From NCBI GenBank assembly GCA_030620095.1, contig JAUTXW010003579.1:434001-498000 (forward strand): DNA of 64,000 nt. The letters run 5' to 3'. This stretch comes from Kuschelorhynchus macadamiae. Taxonomy: Eukaryota; Arthropoda; Insecta; Coleoptera; Curculionidae. Below are positions 11,698 to 21,773 of this stretch, one piece after another (the stretch's first letter is position 1; each line of letters opens with the position of its first letter). The notes under the pieces are model-generated. The model was not told the DNA's origin, did no database searches, and saw only the letters and a program-made list of their open reading frames with translations. A program made the position numbers and the translations under genes.

Positions 11698-14600
11698 CAA
11701 CGACATGGAAATAACATAGACCCAGTTGTTTACATTTTGGAGAAATCCAACATTAACCCTGGTTTGCCAAACCGTTACTGTAGCCAGATTATAACGGATA
11801 TCGTCCTTTATACTATTACCTAAATAAATAAGGAATTCCAGAAATTCACAGTATAAATTTCCATAGAGAATATTTTAAAACTGATAATTAAATAGCTTAT
11901 TATAAATAACTCAAACCGAATCTGTTTTAAATGTAATTTAAATCTTCTGTAATTATTATTCCTTATTTCAAGAAATAAAGCCCAGAATAATCGGCAACGT
12001 CGGAATTCTACTTTTTTCGAGTATACTACAGATTTCTTTCGGGATCATTCGGAAGACGCCGAAGACGGTCGTAGTCATTCATGTTTTCGACCTATTTGAT
12101 GCGCGGCGTTGTAATTGTTCTAGTTGGTGAAATAACTGTTTTTCAGAAATCCAAGTGTTTTGTGTGGCTATTTTCAAGAATCTGTTTAAAAAACTTTAAG
12201 AAAATGGCGCGAACTGGCTTTATTTGCAGAAAAAGAAACGATTTAAACCCAGAAGTTTCTTTTCGAAGGTAAGTAAGGTTATATCATACCAGTGCTGTAG
12301 ATGAAGGGTAAAATCACCGTCTAATAGCGTTCTTATATTTGCAGATGAAGTATTATTTTTGTATTGCACATTTCCGTTGGGCTTAAATTAATTTTTTATA
12401 ACTTCAACTTATCTATAAAGTCGAAGACACTGATGATAAACGAAGTACAGCGTTTTGCTAATTTATATATTTGTGAAAATCTCAAATATTCCTCTAAAAT
12501 TTATCAAACTACCTTTTTTGAGGGGTTAATAAACAACATAAATATACTATTTGGTAAAGCATAGGTACTAACTTTTAATTGAGTAAACTGTAAGACCCAC
12601 TATTTTATGTTGTCATTACTTACTTCAGGATGGTTTGCATTTTGGATGAAATTTTCAAGGAATATTTAGGGTAGTGTCGGAGTGTTCATATAGCAAGCAT
12701 ATACAAAAAATGAAAATAGCGCAATAGCGTTACCTTTCAATTTTTCATTTACTATAGATTTTCTTTAATGAATTTGAAATGCTTTAATTTATTGCCTAAA
12801 AATTTGGTTTTTAAAAATAAGTAATCAAAAAAGTAAATAAATACCAACCTGAGGTACATTATCACAACTAGGGAGAATCTGTTTTTATCAGGTGATTTCG
12901 GTAATATAAATAATAATATAATATATTATAATGAATGTTAAAAATATTAAACATCTTGGCACAATATTTATATTGTCAATAAGTGAAATGTATAGCGGGG
13001 AAGGTGGATGGTGAAGAAAAAAGGGGGTAAATTGAGGGATAAATACTGTAAAGATATTGTTTTTTATAATATGGTTTTTGTGGTTTTTAGGGACACCAAG
13101 TTCAATTTTGTATTCATATTAATATTGGGCCATGTTTATTGCTGATTTTCTGTAAATATAAATAGATCCAATACATGTAAAGGTGGTGCATTTTTACATA
13201 ATATTATTTGCCGCGAGCCTGGCAAACTTTTAAAAGTAGTGGACCCAAATTTTTACCTAACTTCGCGTAAATAGAACTAAAATGTGTTGGAAAAAGGATG
13301 AAATCAAAATGGTTTGAAAAACAAACCCGATTTTAAAAAATAGGTTGCATTAAAAAGTGATAAATTATATTTTATTACATATTTCCTATGAAGTCGGTGA
13401 TAAGCTGACTGGTATAGACATACCTCAAAACACAAAGTGGGTCCATGTAACAAAATTTAGTTTTATCTTCATCTTTAGTAACAATAGTAATAAGAACTCA
13501 CCCTGTTATTGGTTGTATTTTGTCATGGAAACGCTTGTTCTATAATGACTAAGCTTATTGCTAATAATAAAAATTGCCACATGAACCATTACATAAATAT
13601 GTCTTTTGCAGGCACGTAGCCAGGATTTCAGTTCTAGGGGGATCCAACCCTGTCAAAACCAATTCGATAACAAAAAAATTATTAAGAAGAATGCGTTTTT
13701 TTTTCACTTATTGCTAGTCCCCCTGCAAGTGCAACAAAATATGAAAAAAAGTTGCAAAAAACTAGTTATATGCCAATATCTATTAAAACATTGCGGGTAG
13801 AGCAATTGTGAAAATGTAAAAAATTATAGGTATATCTTGAGCAAATAGGACGTTGGCGACTTTTACTTAATATTTTTAAATTTTATATATTTAATAGTAT
13901 TTTAATAAATAAGTGCTTAGTCACTTTGTTAATATCGACGTTAATGTGGTGTTATCTTCCATAGAGGGTCTGGAACTATATTGCTACATTAAAAATCTGG
14001 ATTTCTTTAATCATAATGTATTCATCTTTCTTTTTAATGCTTTCTCGAAATTCTAAAACTACTTTTAATGAGCGTTTGCTTAAAAGTTTTTCTTTTTTTG
14101 AGAATTTTAAATATTCCTCACTGTCAAAATCGAATATTTTTTGGAAGTAATTTTTTTCAATCTCCAAAGGTAAATTCAATAATTTTCTTATTCCTTAAAT
14201 CGTGTTTTGTAATTGTAAAGATAAGAACTTCAAAATTGTGTGAAAATGGACCACGAAGAGAAATTTTCAGCAGCTACCACATATTCTAAGTTTAATAATA
14301 ATAATTTTTGTTGAAATTATCATAAATTTGGTCTCGGCACGTATTCACAATTTTGCTTGTGAGAGCAGATTTTTGTGGAAGAAAAATGAAATTTATTTTC
14401 CTATCGATTTATGTTAGAAACTGTCGTTTTACGAAAAAATCATTAGGTCCGTCTTTGTTTAGGGTAGCCTTTCTCAATTTTTTACATTTACATATTTGTG
14501 AAACTTCTTTGCAATCGCAGAATGTCTAACAGTGTAAACTTGGGCTTGTTAAAAAACCCGTCAAAAAGTTAGAATTTCAAAAAATAGTCTGCTCCCTAAT

Positions 14601-15904
14601 TTTCCTGAGGTTCGAGTTAAAAAATAGCTGTAGTAAGCAGAGCCAATACGGAACTGCTAATCAGCAGTTATTTGAATTCTACTTTCGTAGGTTAAATTAT
14701 GTAAAAACTCCTAAATATTTTTAGGGTCTCGCGCGTGGGGGGAGGGTCCGGACCCCCCTCTAGACTACGTGCCTGGTATTACTGTTACTTTTGTTTTGTC
14801 GATAATAATAGTTGTTTCTTATTATATCAAACCGTTTATAAATAAATTATACCAAACTTTTAAACTTTGTTTTATTTTTATAAACCACGTGTCCGGGTGA
14901 AAATTTATAAATTGCAGCACCACTTTCAACCTTGTTATTTAAACTTTTATAAAAAAAAATTAAGTTTCAATTATAGTGTAAAATATTATACATGTCGTAT
15001 CCACCACGGATGCTTCAGAATCACCAAAAAGTTTCGATGATATTATTTTTAAACATCTTGCATTTTAATGCATTTATTTACTTTTTTTATTAATCAATTT
15101 GGTGGTTCAAAAAAAATATTTTTGATAATAATAAACTTTAGATCAGGATGTTCAAAAAAGAGGATTTCACTAACAATTTCAAAAAAATAAAATTTTTCGG
15201 TATTTTTAAGGGCCATAAAAAATCGTAAATATAAACTGAGTAAAATTTTTTATGTTATAGTTATGATATTTAAGATCAAACAGCAAAAAACATTTTTCTA
15301 TTTAAATCTTTCCTTAGCTATTACTAATATGACATAACTAATACTAAACCTTTATTTACGATTTTTTTACGGCCGCGGTAGTCACAAAAATTTTAATTTT
15401 TTAAATACACTTTTTCGTATTTTTTGAATGCCCTGTATAATTGACTTAAAGTTGAATATTGTGAAAACTATTTTTTCAACAAACACACAAGTTTTATTAA
15501 GAAGAAAGTTTTTCGAGAAATTGATAATAAAAAAGTTTCCCATTTAGTGCAGACTTTTCCATGACATAATATCTAAATTAATTATTTTCAAGTTATTATT
15601 AAAACTCACACTTTTGCAATGTGAAGTCGTTCCTGTTCATCTTAGAACAAAAAAACTGTCGTATCCACCATACTAATATTTGGGCTCCAAAAATATAGCA
15701 AATAATATATTATCTCAAAAATAGCTGCGCCACTGGTAAGCCTCGCGAAGATATCTGACAGCGTTGCAATTTTCACCGCAAACTATTCTTTATGCGATCA
15801 GTCCGTCTTTTTTCCACTCATACACAACAACAAATTGATGTTTGATTCTATTTATTTCATTTTTATGAATGAAATACGGGGTCTATTTCTTTTTGACGTC
15901 ATTG
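11698..15904. mobile_element. 4.2-kb insertion in the hAT transposase, P-element-like ends
   Basis: The hAT coding sequence is cut here. Flanks are ATCAAAAC (11690-11697) and ATCAAAAT (15905-15912). An exact 8-bp alternative, GATCAAAA, is obtained by shifting one base. The termini are imperfect inverted repeats: left CAACGACATGGAAATAACAT then AGACCC, right (reverse complement) CAATGACGTCAAAAAGAAAT then AGACCCC. An 8-bp duplication with CA-starting ends suits the P superfamily. The left GAAATAACATA resembles the Drosophila P terminus as I remember it. No THAP or P transposase domain is recognisable, so it is probably non-autonomous or decayed. Direct copies of TGTCGTATCCACCA occur at 14994 and 15657. 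Confidence 0.55.
13609..14775. mobile_element. Short element with CAGGCACGTAG inverted ends
   Basis: The left end CAGGCACGTAGCC (13609) and right end ACTACGTGCCTG (to 14775) are inverted repeats, both followed by G-rich stretches (CTAGGGGGATC; GGGGGGTCCGG). This is a common pattern in hAT-type MITEs. The flanking 8-mers GTCTTTTG and GTATTACT do not match well, so the duplication is decayed or the call is imperfect. A Lys/Glu-rich minus-strand frame (13976-14179) inside has no known domain. The element lies within the 4.2-kb insertion. Confidence 0.5.
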
Positions 15905-16438
15905 ATCAAAATCTACCTAAGAAACACAATGACACAAGAACGGCTTTCAGGTTTAGCAATGATGTCAATAGAGCAGGAATTACTGTCAGAACTTAGTGAA
16001 GACCAAAACTTTTACGACCAAATTATAGATAAATTTGCAACCTTAAAAGACAGACGTATAGATTTAATGTACAAAAAGTAGTTTTTTTATCTTATTTCAT
16101 ACAACTATTTATTTTAAGTTTTAATAAACTAAATTATGTTTTTATTATCGCAATCACCGCTATATTTTAGTGATAGGTGTATATATTTTACTTGTTTTGT
16201 TTACTTTTTATTTACTTTTTTTAGAGTTTATTTTTTTAGTTTTTAATGGTTTAGTAGGGCTATTGGCGATGACCTCCATTAAAAAAAAAGGTCAACGCGT
16301 CGCAGAATAATACCTTATGGGTGACGAGGAAATTTATTCACATTTAAACAAAATTAACCTCATGTAGCCTCACCCTTCAATATACTCACGAGCCGCCACT
16401 GGTTCGCGACCCACCGGTTGGGAACCGCTGAGTTGGAC

Positions 16439-16813
16439 ACATATGATACTATATATTTTTGACTTAAAGCATTTTATCGGCCTCTAAAATGAAAACCAAT
16501 TTAAATATTAAATACTTATGGTAAGTTTTTTCAAAAGAATTAATAATATTTTTATAAAATAGCACTATAATGCATTCCTTTTGATACTCTTGAGTGGCCC
16601 ACTTTATCGCAAAAATTTTTACCGCACTCATTTTTCGCAATCATTCAATCTGTAAGCAAAAATGTAAAAAGCATATTAATAATTGTTAAAACTGCCTATT
16701 ATAAATATTAATTACACAATTAATTATATTTGTCATTATTTATACCTGATGAATGATTACTGGACACTTTTATGGAGCTATCCATTAATACGTCGTTATT
16801 AAGAACACAACAT
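16439..16813. other. Non-coding stretch
   Basis: This AT-rich sequence between the hAT nest and the hairpin at 16814 contains no gene or element I can recognise. Confidence 0.5.
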
Positions 16814-16967
16814 GTTTTTAGAAATATTTATAATCAACAGCAAAAGTTATGGTACGAGCGGGGATCAAACCATAATCGGTGGTACGATAGCGCAATTGGT
16901 TAGAGCTATTGACTACCTACCATGGTACCATAACTTTGGTATTGATTATAAATATTTCTAAAAATAT
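16814..16967. repeat. Hairpin element with two tRNA-like halves
   Basis: The arms at 16814-16855 and 16924-16967 are near-perfect inverted repeats (TTAGAAATATTTATAATCA outer, GTTATGGTAC inner). In the loop, plus-strand 16881-16906 reads like a tRNA 5' half: GGTACGA acceptor strand, then TAGCGCAATTGG, a good box A. On the minus strand, 16871-16851 reads like a tRNA 3' half: GGTTTGATCCCC, a box B-like motif, then GCTCGTACC, whose TCGTACC pairs with GGTACGA. The halves are on opposite strands, so no normal tRNA can fold. This may be a rearranged tRNA-derived SINE or MITE. Confidence 0.5.
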
Positions 16968-16999
16968 ATTTCACAATTTAAAAATAAACTGATTAAATA

Positions 17000-17950
17000 C
17001 TTCTATTGAACAAACATGTTCTCTGTTCTTTCCTTTTTCTTCCCATTATGTTTGCTGAAATTTTCATCTTAGATTCCACTGAACGTTCAACATACTTTTC
17101 AGCTACTGCACTATTCTCCCATCCACCGTGCCTCTTCAACGTACATAAACCAGCTCCCGAATCTGCTGACAAAGATGAAAATCATGGCCAGTGTATTCTG
17201 ATTTTTCAGGGAATTTTAAAAATTCCGCAGTCTGCTTAGGAATACCTCCAAAAGCATTAATTCCAACTGGTTGAGTGGAGCATCTACCATCTCTATAAGC
17301 AACAAAAAAACCTTGTATGCGGGGTGTGTAAAGACCGCAAACGAAAATATTTTCATAAAATCTCCAACAAACCCATATTTTTATGCTACCTTTGGTGATG
17401 GTTAATTCTCTAGGCTGATTTTGTATTTGAAATGCGGATTTTCATAAATACTTGTTTATCTTCTACTCTTTTCTCTCTATCTCCTATCTCTCTATCTACG
17501 TTAACTCTTCTCTCCTGCGTGCACCAAAACACCAATAATCAGAGAATCCTTTACGCATTAAATAAATGTATGGTCATCAGCTTCAACGAGAATTGTTTCA
17601 ACTTCAGCTCAAGTAAATATTTTCGACTTTTTAGGTCTGTAACCATCCAATTTTCGCTTTAGGAATGCCCGTAAATTGCAAAACTCTTGTATGTCTATAT
17701 TATTCTCAGATCTAGAGTATTTTTCAATATTGAATATTGACTGCATAGAGTAGATACTTGTTGGGTTTTTAATTTCTCCATGAAATAGGCAAGTAGAACG
17801 TTCCAGGGACCAAAGTTTTTTTTCTGTATCCATTCAAGGAAACGAGTGTATGCAAACTCATACAGATGTCTGGATTAGTTTCTACAGCACCATTTTTTAT
17901 ATCCGATGGAATATCTTTTAGCTCTTTTTGGTTTAATAAAAATCTGATTT
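17000..17950 (-). pseudogene. Crypton-type tyrosine recombinase relic
   Basis: Minus-strand pieces keep the order of an insect Crypton-like tyrosine recombinase. Upstream (about 17860) is YEFAYTRFLEW. The frame at 17833-17609 holds FLKRKLDGYRPKKSKIFT. After an in-frame stop come EVETILVEADDHTFI and LIIGVLV, near where the first catalytic Arg region should be. Further on are YRDGRCSTQPVGINAFGG (about 17250-17310), YTGHDF (17176-17197, the His-x-x-Arg region with Arg not kept), LKRHGGW (17117-17140) and VAEKYVER (about 17085-17105), whose Tyr would be the nucleophile. Multiple stops and frameshifts mean it is dead. Family identification rests on motif order recalled from insect genomes. Confidence 0.7.
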
Positions 17951-18894
17951 TAAAAGCTTTTGATTACCTTTGACAAGCTTTCAACAACAAATTCACCTAG
18001 GAACCACTAACAAACGATCGTCTTAACAATTAAAACAATTATCAATTCCATGGTTATATGACAAAAAATTTCCAACAAAACTGTCAGTAATTCTACAAAG
18101 CGTAAAAGAAAAGTTTTTGAATATTATTGTTATGTTTTTTATAAAAAATATTGTATGCAACGGTGCAAATAGAGTTTTTTTCGCTCTCGACAATTTTCAT
18201 GTGGCATGTGAAGAACACTAGTTTCATAAATAACTATTTCATCAACTTTGAAGTATCCATTAAAAACTTTGCTATCATACATTGGATATTTAAAATCAGC
18301 AGAAAGGGGATCATTTAATGTATGCATAATATAAAGGCTGTTCCGAATTAAAAAAATAAGGCATGCAAAAGAATAACATTTGTTGTTTTTTGGAGCATAT
18401 AAAACGGATATAATATAGGTGGTATATAGAGTTTACGTGATATGGGAAACTATTTTATCATATATTTCTCAGAAACTTTGCTTGAAGTTGCTGCACCGTC
18501 TGAAACGAAATATGTATATTTCTCCAGTAGTGTACCGTTTGGCAATAATTTTTTTTTCTAAGAGGAAAGTACCGTTCCATGTTCTACGACTGCATTTGGG
18601 GCATACACTTAAATTATCTGTGTATCCTTCATTTACATGACAATGTGACTTTTAACGGCATAAAAATATTTTAAATATTTTGCCAGATTGACATTCAAAA
18701 GAAGAATATAAGCAGATGCTAACTGAGTAACAACCAACCATATATCGAAGTATAAGGTAAGATATGAAGTAGATTGTATTTTGATACGTGAGCTGACCAA
18801 TTACAAATCAAGTTGAGCCGTGAGAAAAGTTTTTCTACGAAATGTGAAGTTAGTCATTTTCATAGCAGTGGTAGATTAGATACCTAAAACAATT
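17951..18894. other. Non-coding or unrecognised
   Basis: Frames at 18139-18327 (minus) and 18419-18640 (plus) show no domain I know. The first may be upstream sequence of the recombinase relic, but I cannot support it. Confidence 0.4.
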
Positions 18895-19100
18895 TTTTAG
18901 GGTGGTGAGAACCTATTTTGATACCCCCCCCTGAATGCCATGAGGGTTTTCCTCAGCCCCCACATGACTATTTAGCGAATTATGACTTTTAAAAAAAAAA
19001 ATTAATTTTTAGTTCACGAAATAGTCATGTGTGGGCTGAGGAGCACGCTCATGATGATCACATAAAGGGTATCAACATAGGTTCTCGGTCCCCCCCGCGG
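18895..19100. repeat. Imperfect inverted repeat before the LINE
   Basis: Arm 18908-18980 (GAGAACCTATTTTGATACCC, CTCAGCCCCCACATGACTAT) is largely complementary to 19010-19090 (ATAGTCATGTGTGGGCTGAG, GGGTATCAACATAGGTTCTC). Each end carries a run of C. It could be a small foldback element at the 5' edge of the LINE. Confidence 0.5.
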
Positions 19101-19245
19101 TGTCCACACTTTGTCGTTTTTGTGGTGAGACTTAGTAGGAGTCTCTTGGGGCTTCTGATGGGTGTGATCTTATGGTGGCCTTAGATGATGAGAGGCCAGG
19201 TCTGGAGCTTCGAAGCTAAGAGGGACACAGGGCTTAATCCAAGGT

Positions 19246-21083
19246 GTGTGCATCCGTGCCAAGGGATGGATGGCATCTGAGCCCAAATCAGGTGTCGCAA
19301 ACGGGGCTTCTAGGACACTGGGCGACCTCCCAGAGCAAAAATTGCCTTGCCACGGTAATGCGGGGCTCTGCCTTTCACTAGCTACTCGTGGGACTCGTAT
19401 GGATAAAAATATGGGCCAAGAAAACCCAAACGAGGGGGTCAAACACTCTCGATCTTCAGGAAACTGGAGAACAAACCACGGCGATGGATCAGCTGATCCT
19501 GTCAACACCTGAGGTTGGATAAGAATCTTCCTTGGTGGAGGCTATGGAAGTTGCTTCACCGTCACCAACAATGATGGCTAGAGATGTCTCGCCATCAACA
19601 GATGCAATTTCATCTGACCAGGAGAGGAAACTCTTAAAATCCCCATCATAGGTTAAAGATGGAAACAAAGCTCAGGATGAGGGGAGCCTCAAACTGAAAC
19701 GACTTCCTCGATCTTTACGAAGGGAGTTATCCAACCTCCTAAAGAACCATATCACACTGCTTTAGAGAAGGTGCCGCAAATGAAGTAGACTCGCTCCGAA
19801 CAAGATCGGCAGACAAAGTCGGAAAAAACGGATTCTGGTTCTGCAGGTGGCAGCAAACGCCTGAGGTCAGATGATAGCACTTCTGAGTCTTCTAACAAGA
19901 GGGCTCGGGCAGGCCTATCTGCACCCACATATGGGGCTATTGCTGGGGGGTCCAGACCCTGCACCTGGAGGTGCTGAGCGCTGTTCGGCAGAAGGAGGTC
20001 CGCAGGTAAGATTCCAGGCATGTACAATAAGGCCTGGTTGGTTGGCTACAACTTACCTGCGTAGACGAAAATAGCCTGAACCGGCTAGAAGAAGAAGAGA
20101 AGAAGGCTAAGCAATTCCAACTAGCAGAGGGCGCAAAGTTCGGGCTTCTTAAGGGGAAAGACCTTCCTAAGTCTCATGTCTGCGTGGTATACCTTCCGGA
20201 CGACTCGCTTGGTATAAGGTTGTCAAAGGAGGATGTGCTTCTCGGGCTGAGGAAGATGAACCATGACCTAGATACACGGAAGCGGGTTGTCCTACACCGC
20301 GAGGATTCGAGTCCTGGTTAAACTTGGACTTTCGCCATCGAACATGGCACATAGGATTAGCACTAAAAATTTGCCAGTCTTTCCATGCTTAAAACTTGAT
20401 TTTTCCGTAAGTTTTCAAGTCAATTGGATAAGTAGTTTTTTGGTACTAAGTTTTTACACATTTCATTAGGCTACCAGTTTGTTCCGTCATAATAGATTAA
20501 TACAAAAATGTTACCATTTTATCTCTATATCACACTTTATTTGTACGCAAATTTTGAATTCCAATATTAAAATGGGAAAATTTTTGTGTAAATACATTAT
20601 GGCGGATTAAACTAGCGGCCTAATGAAATGTTTAAAAATTCACTACTAAAAAAACTACTTATTCAAATGATTTGAACTTTTATACAAAATTCGAGTGTTC
20701 AAGAGAGAAGTTCCATGGAAGCACTACAAAGACTACAGACCATACTTTGGCTTTGGGCAGGTCACATTCCACCCAAGAGAAAGAGGGCTGCAGAAAGCTA
20801 ACCAGACTGCAACTGCAGACTGCAACTGCAATCCAGTCTGTAGCTGGATCCTCAAAAGGTCATAGCAGCAAAGTCAACCAGGCTACCCAGTCTGCGAAAG
20901 ACATATCCTTTCCGGGCAGGAAGCCTATCAAGAAGAAAGGCCCAAAAAAGGACAATAGAAAAAAAGGACCCCAAGAACCGGAAAGGTCCTGGCGATCCCA
21001 AACCACCTCCTGGCGGCTCGGGAGGACCTAGTGGCGGCTCCCCAAAAGGGAAGAAGCTACAAGGAAAAAGGCCTGAATCAGTT
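19246..21083 (+). pseudogene. LINE ORF1 (gag-like) remnant
   Basis: Open stretches in shifting frames encode hydrophilic, Ser/Lys/Arg-rich peptides, for example KRLRSDDSTSESSNKRARAG near 19855-19915 and a basic KKGPKKDNRKK segment near 20930-20970. This is typical of the disordered, nucleic-acid-binding ORF1 of insect LINEs. The 20369-20700 inverted-repeat element cuts it in two. No CCHC knuckle is readable. A start codon cannot be fixed, and assignment is from position before the endonuclease. Confidence 0.5.
20369..20700. repeat. Foldback copy of the AAGTAGTTTTTTAG family inside LINE ORF1
   Basis: The left part (20420-20480: GATAAGTAGTTTTTTGGTAC, ACATTTCATTAGGC) is complementary to the right part (20600-20680: GCGGCCTAATGAAATGT, AAAAAAACTACTTATTCAAA). 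Arms are about 130 bp. It shares its landmarks with the 6.1-kb and 36.5-37.8-kb copies and separates two GC-richer coding-like stretches of the LINE, so it inserted after the LINE. Confidence 0.6.
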
Positions 21084-21125
21084 TGACCAACAATAAAATC
21101 AAACTGCTGCAGGCTAACCTGCAGC

Positions 21126-21773
21126 ATGCCAGGGCAGCTACATGTCCTGAGCAATGCGTTTAATAAGGAACAAATCGACATTGCCCTTATCCAGGAACCT
21201 TGGACAACTACTTCGGACCGAGTCATGGGTCTAGGTAAACCTCTTGGTAAGTTAATTGAGTGCAGCTCGGAGGGAGAACCCAGAGCGTGTATCCTTATCA
21301 AGAAGAACATAAATTATTTTCTACTCTCAGAGTTCTGCGCAAGAGACGTGGCAGCTATACACGCCTCACTGCCTGATAGGAAGAGCAAGACTGAGTTAAT
21401 CGTCTGCGCTGCTTATTTCCCCGGCGACAGGGAAGCAGAAGAATGTGATGCTAACGCACACCATGTAGCATGGGGAAGCACGGACATCAACCAAAAAGGT
21501 AAGTCACTTTTTAACTATTTAATGGGAGAGGGACTCGTAAATATCTCGGGGTCTGAACTAACTTTTGTTACTAGAGTTAGGAGAGAGGTTATCGATTTAA
21601 CAATTAGTACAAGCTTTATCAGCAATAAAATGTCTGACTGGAAGGTGCCACCTCAACCATCGTGCTCAGATCATAAACACATCCGGTTTGATATTATAGT
21701 AAGCCCCAGGCCTGAGGTTAAATATCGCGACGCAAGAAGCACAGATTGGAATGGCTATAAAACGTCTCTATAA
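21126..21773 (+). pseudogene. LINE APE-type endonuclease domain, internally deleted
   Basis: This 216-codon frame encodes the target-nicking endonuclease of a LINE polyprotein. Visible motifs are ALIQEPW (metal-binding Glu), CDANAHHVAWGS (Asp/Asn catalytic block) and CSDHKHI (SDH catalytic block). Between the AAYFPGDREAEE segment and CDANAHH, about 35-40 residues usual for the family are missing, so the fold is probably damaged. The frame ends with a stop after NGYKTSL, where the linker to reverse transcriptase should continue. The start is simply the first Met, since upstream ORF1/ORF2 boundaries are eroded. Confidence 0.75.

Larger units (their letters stand above)
9741..16081 (+). pseudogene. 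hAT transposase, frameshifted and split by an insertion
   Basis: The first part, from ATG 9741, encodes MNPIHDIIASLTETPF and then a TTF-type zinc-finger region (SRTFQISWY, LYCWPCVLLG). Near 10245 the frame shifts and the RGHDE-type block seems deleted. The second frame runs open from about 10250 to 11690. It has ADDSTD (10450s, first catalytic Asp), CYDGASIMAG (10640s, second Asp), CCAHRLNLVL and ETRWY. It ends in SAERNFSCLKRIK (dimerisation region with the catalytic Glu). The coding sequence breaks after RIK at 11697, and the missing tail resumes at 15913 with YLRNTMTQERLSGLAMMSIE and stops at 16081. Joining across the insertion restores the family order. DUF4371/Dimer_Tnp_hAT assignment rests on motif recognition. 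It is not functional as it stands. Confidence 0.85.
9098..16401 (+). mobile_element. hAT transposon with exact 8-bp target duplication
   Basis: The left end CAGTGGCGGCTCGT (9098-9111) and right end ACGAGCCGCCACTG (16388-16401) are perfect inverted termini. GTTCGCGA flanks both sides (9090-9097 and 16402-16409), an exact 8-bp duplication as expected of hAT insertion. The transposase is on the plus strand (9741-11690 and 15913-16081). It is broken by a frameshift near 10245 and by a 4.2-kb insertion at 11698-15904. Without the insertion the element is about 3.1 kb. It sits inside the terminal repeat of an older hAT, so it is the younger of the two. Confidence 0.9.
6988..16430 (-). mobile_element. 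ZBED/Charlie-like hAT transposon, interrupted by a second hAT
   Basis: The right terminus (minus-strand 5' end, 16430 leftward) reads CAGCGGTTCCCAACCGGTGG then GTCGCGAA, the classic Charlie/Buster-type hAT end. The left end has TTCTCAAACTTTTTTAGTC and ACGACCC, also typical of the group. Flanking 8-mers AGTTAGAC (6980-6987) and AGTTGGAC (16431-16438) match at 7 of 8 and are taken as the target duplication. The transposase relic is at about 7130-8566. A second hAT landed in the 5' terminal region at 9098-16401, leaving only 29 bp of this element on its far side. Without the insertion the element would be about 2.1 kb, so it is internally reduced. Confidence 0.75.

Noticed and set aside
12081..12564. 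Search for a THAP or P transposase in the 4.2-kb insertion
   Set aside because: Frames at 12081-12272 and 12364-12564 have no Cys/His pattern or catalytic motif matching THAP or P transposase.
13976..14179. Lys/Glu-rich minus-strand frame in the CAGGCACGTAG element
   Set aside because: Composition follows the AT-rich sequence; no transposase motif or homology that I can name.
16851..16906. A functional tRNA gene
   Set aside because: Box A and box B are on opposite strands, so no cloverleaf can form from either strand.
19170..21310. Pro/Ser/Gly-rich minus-strand frames opposite the LINE (19170-19508, 19752-20027, 20852-21310)
   Set aside because: They are antisense shadows of the GC-richer LINE coding strand.
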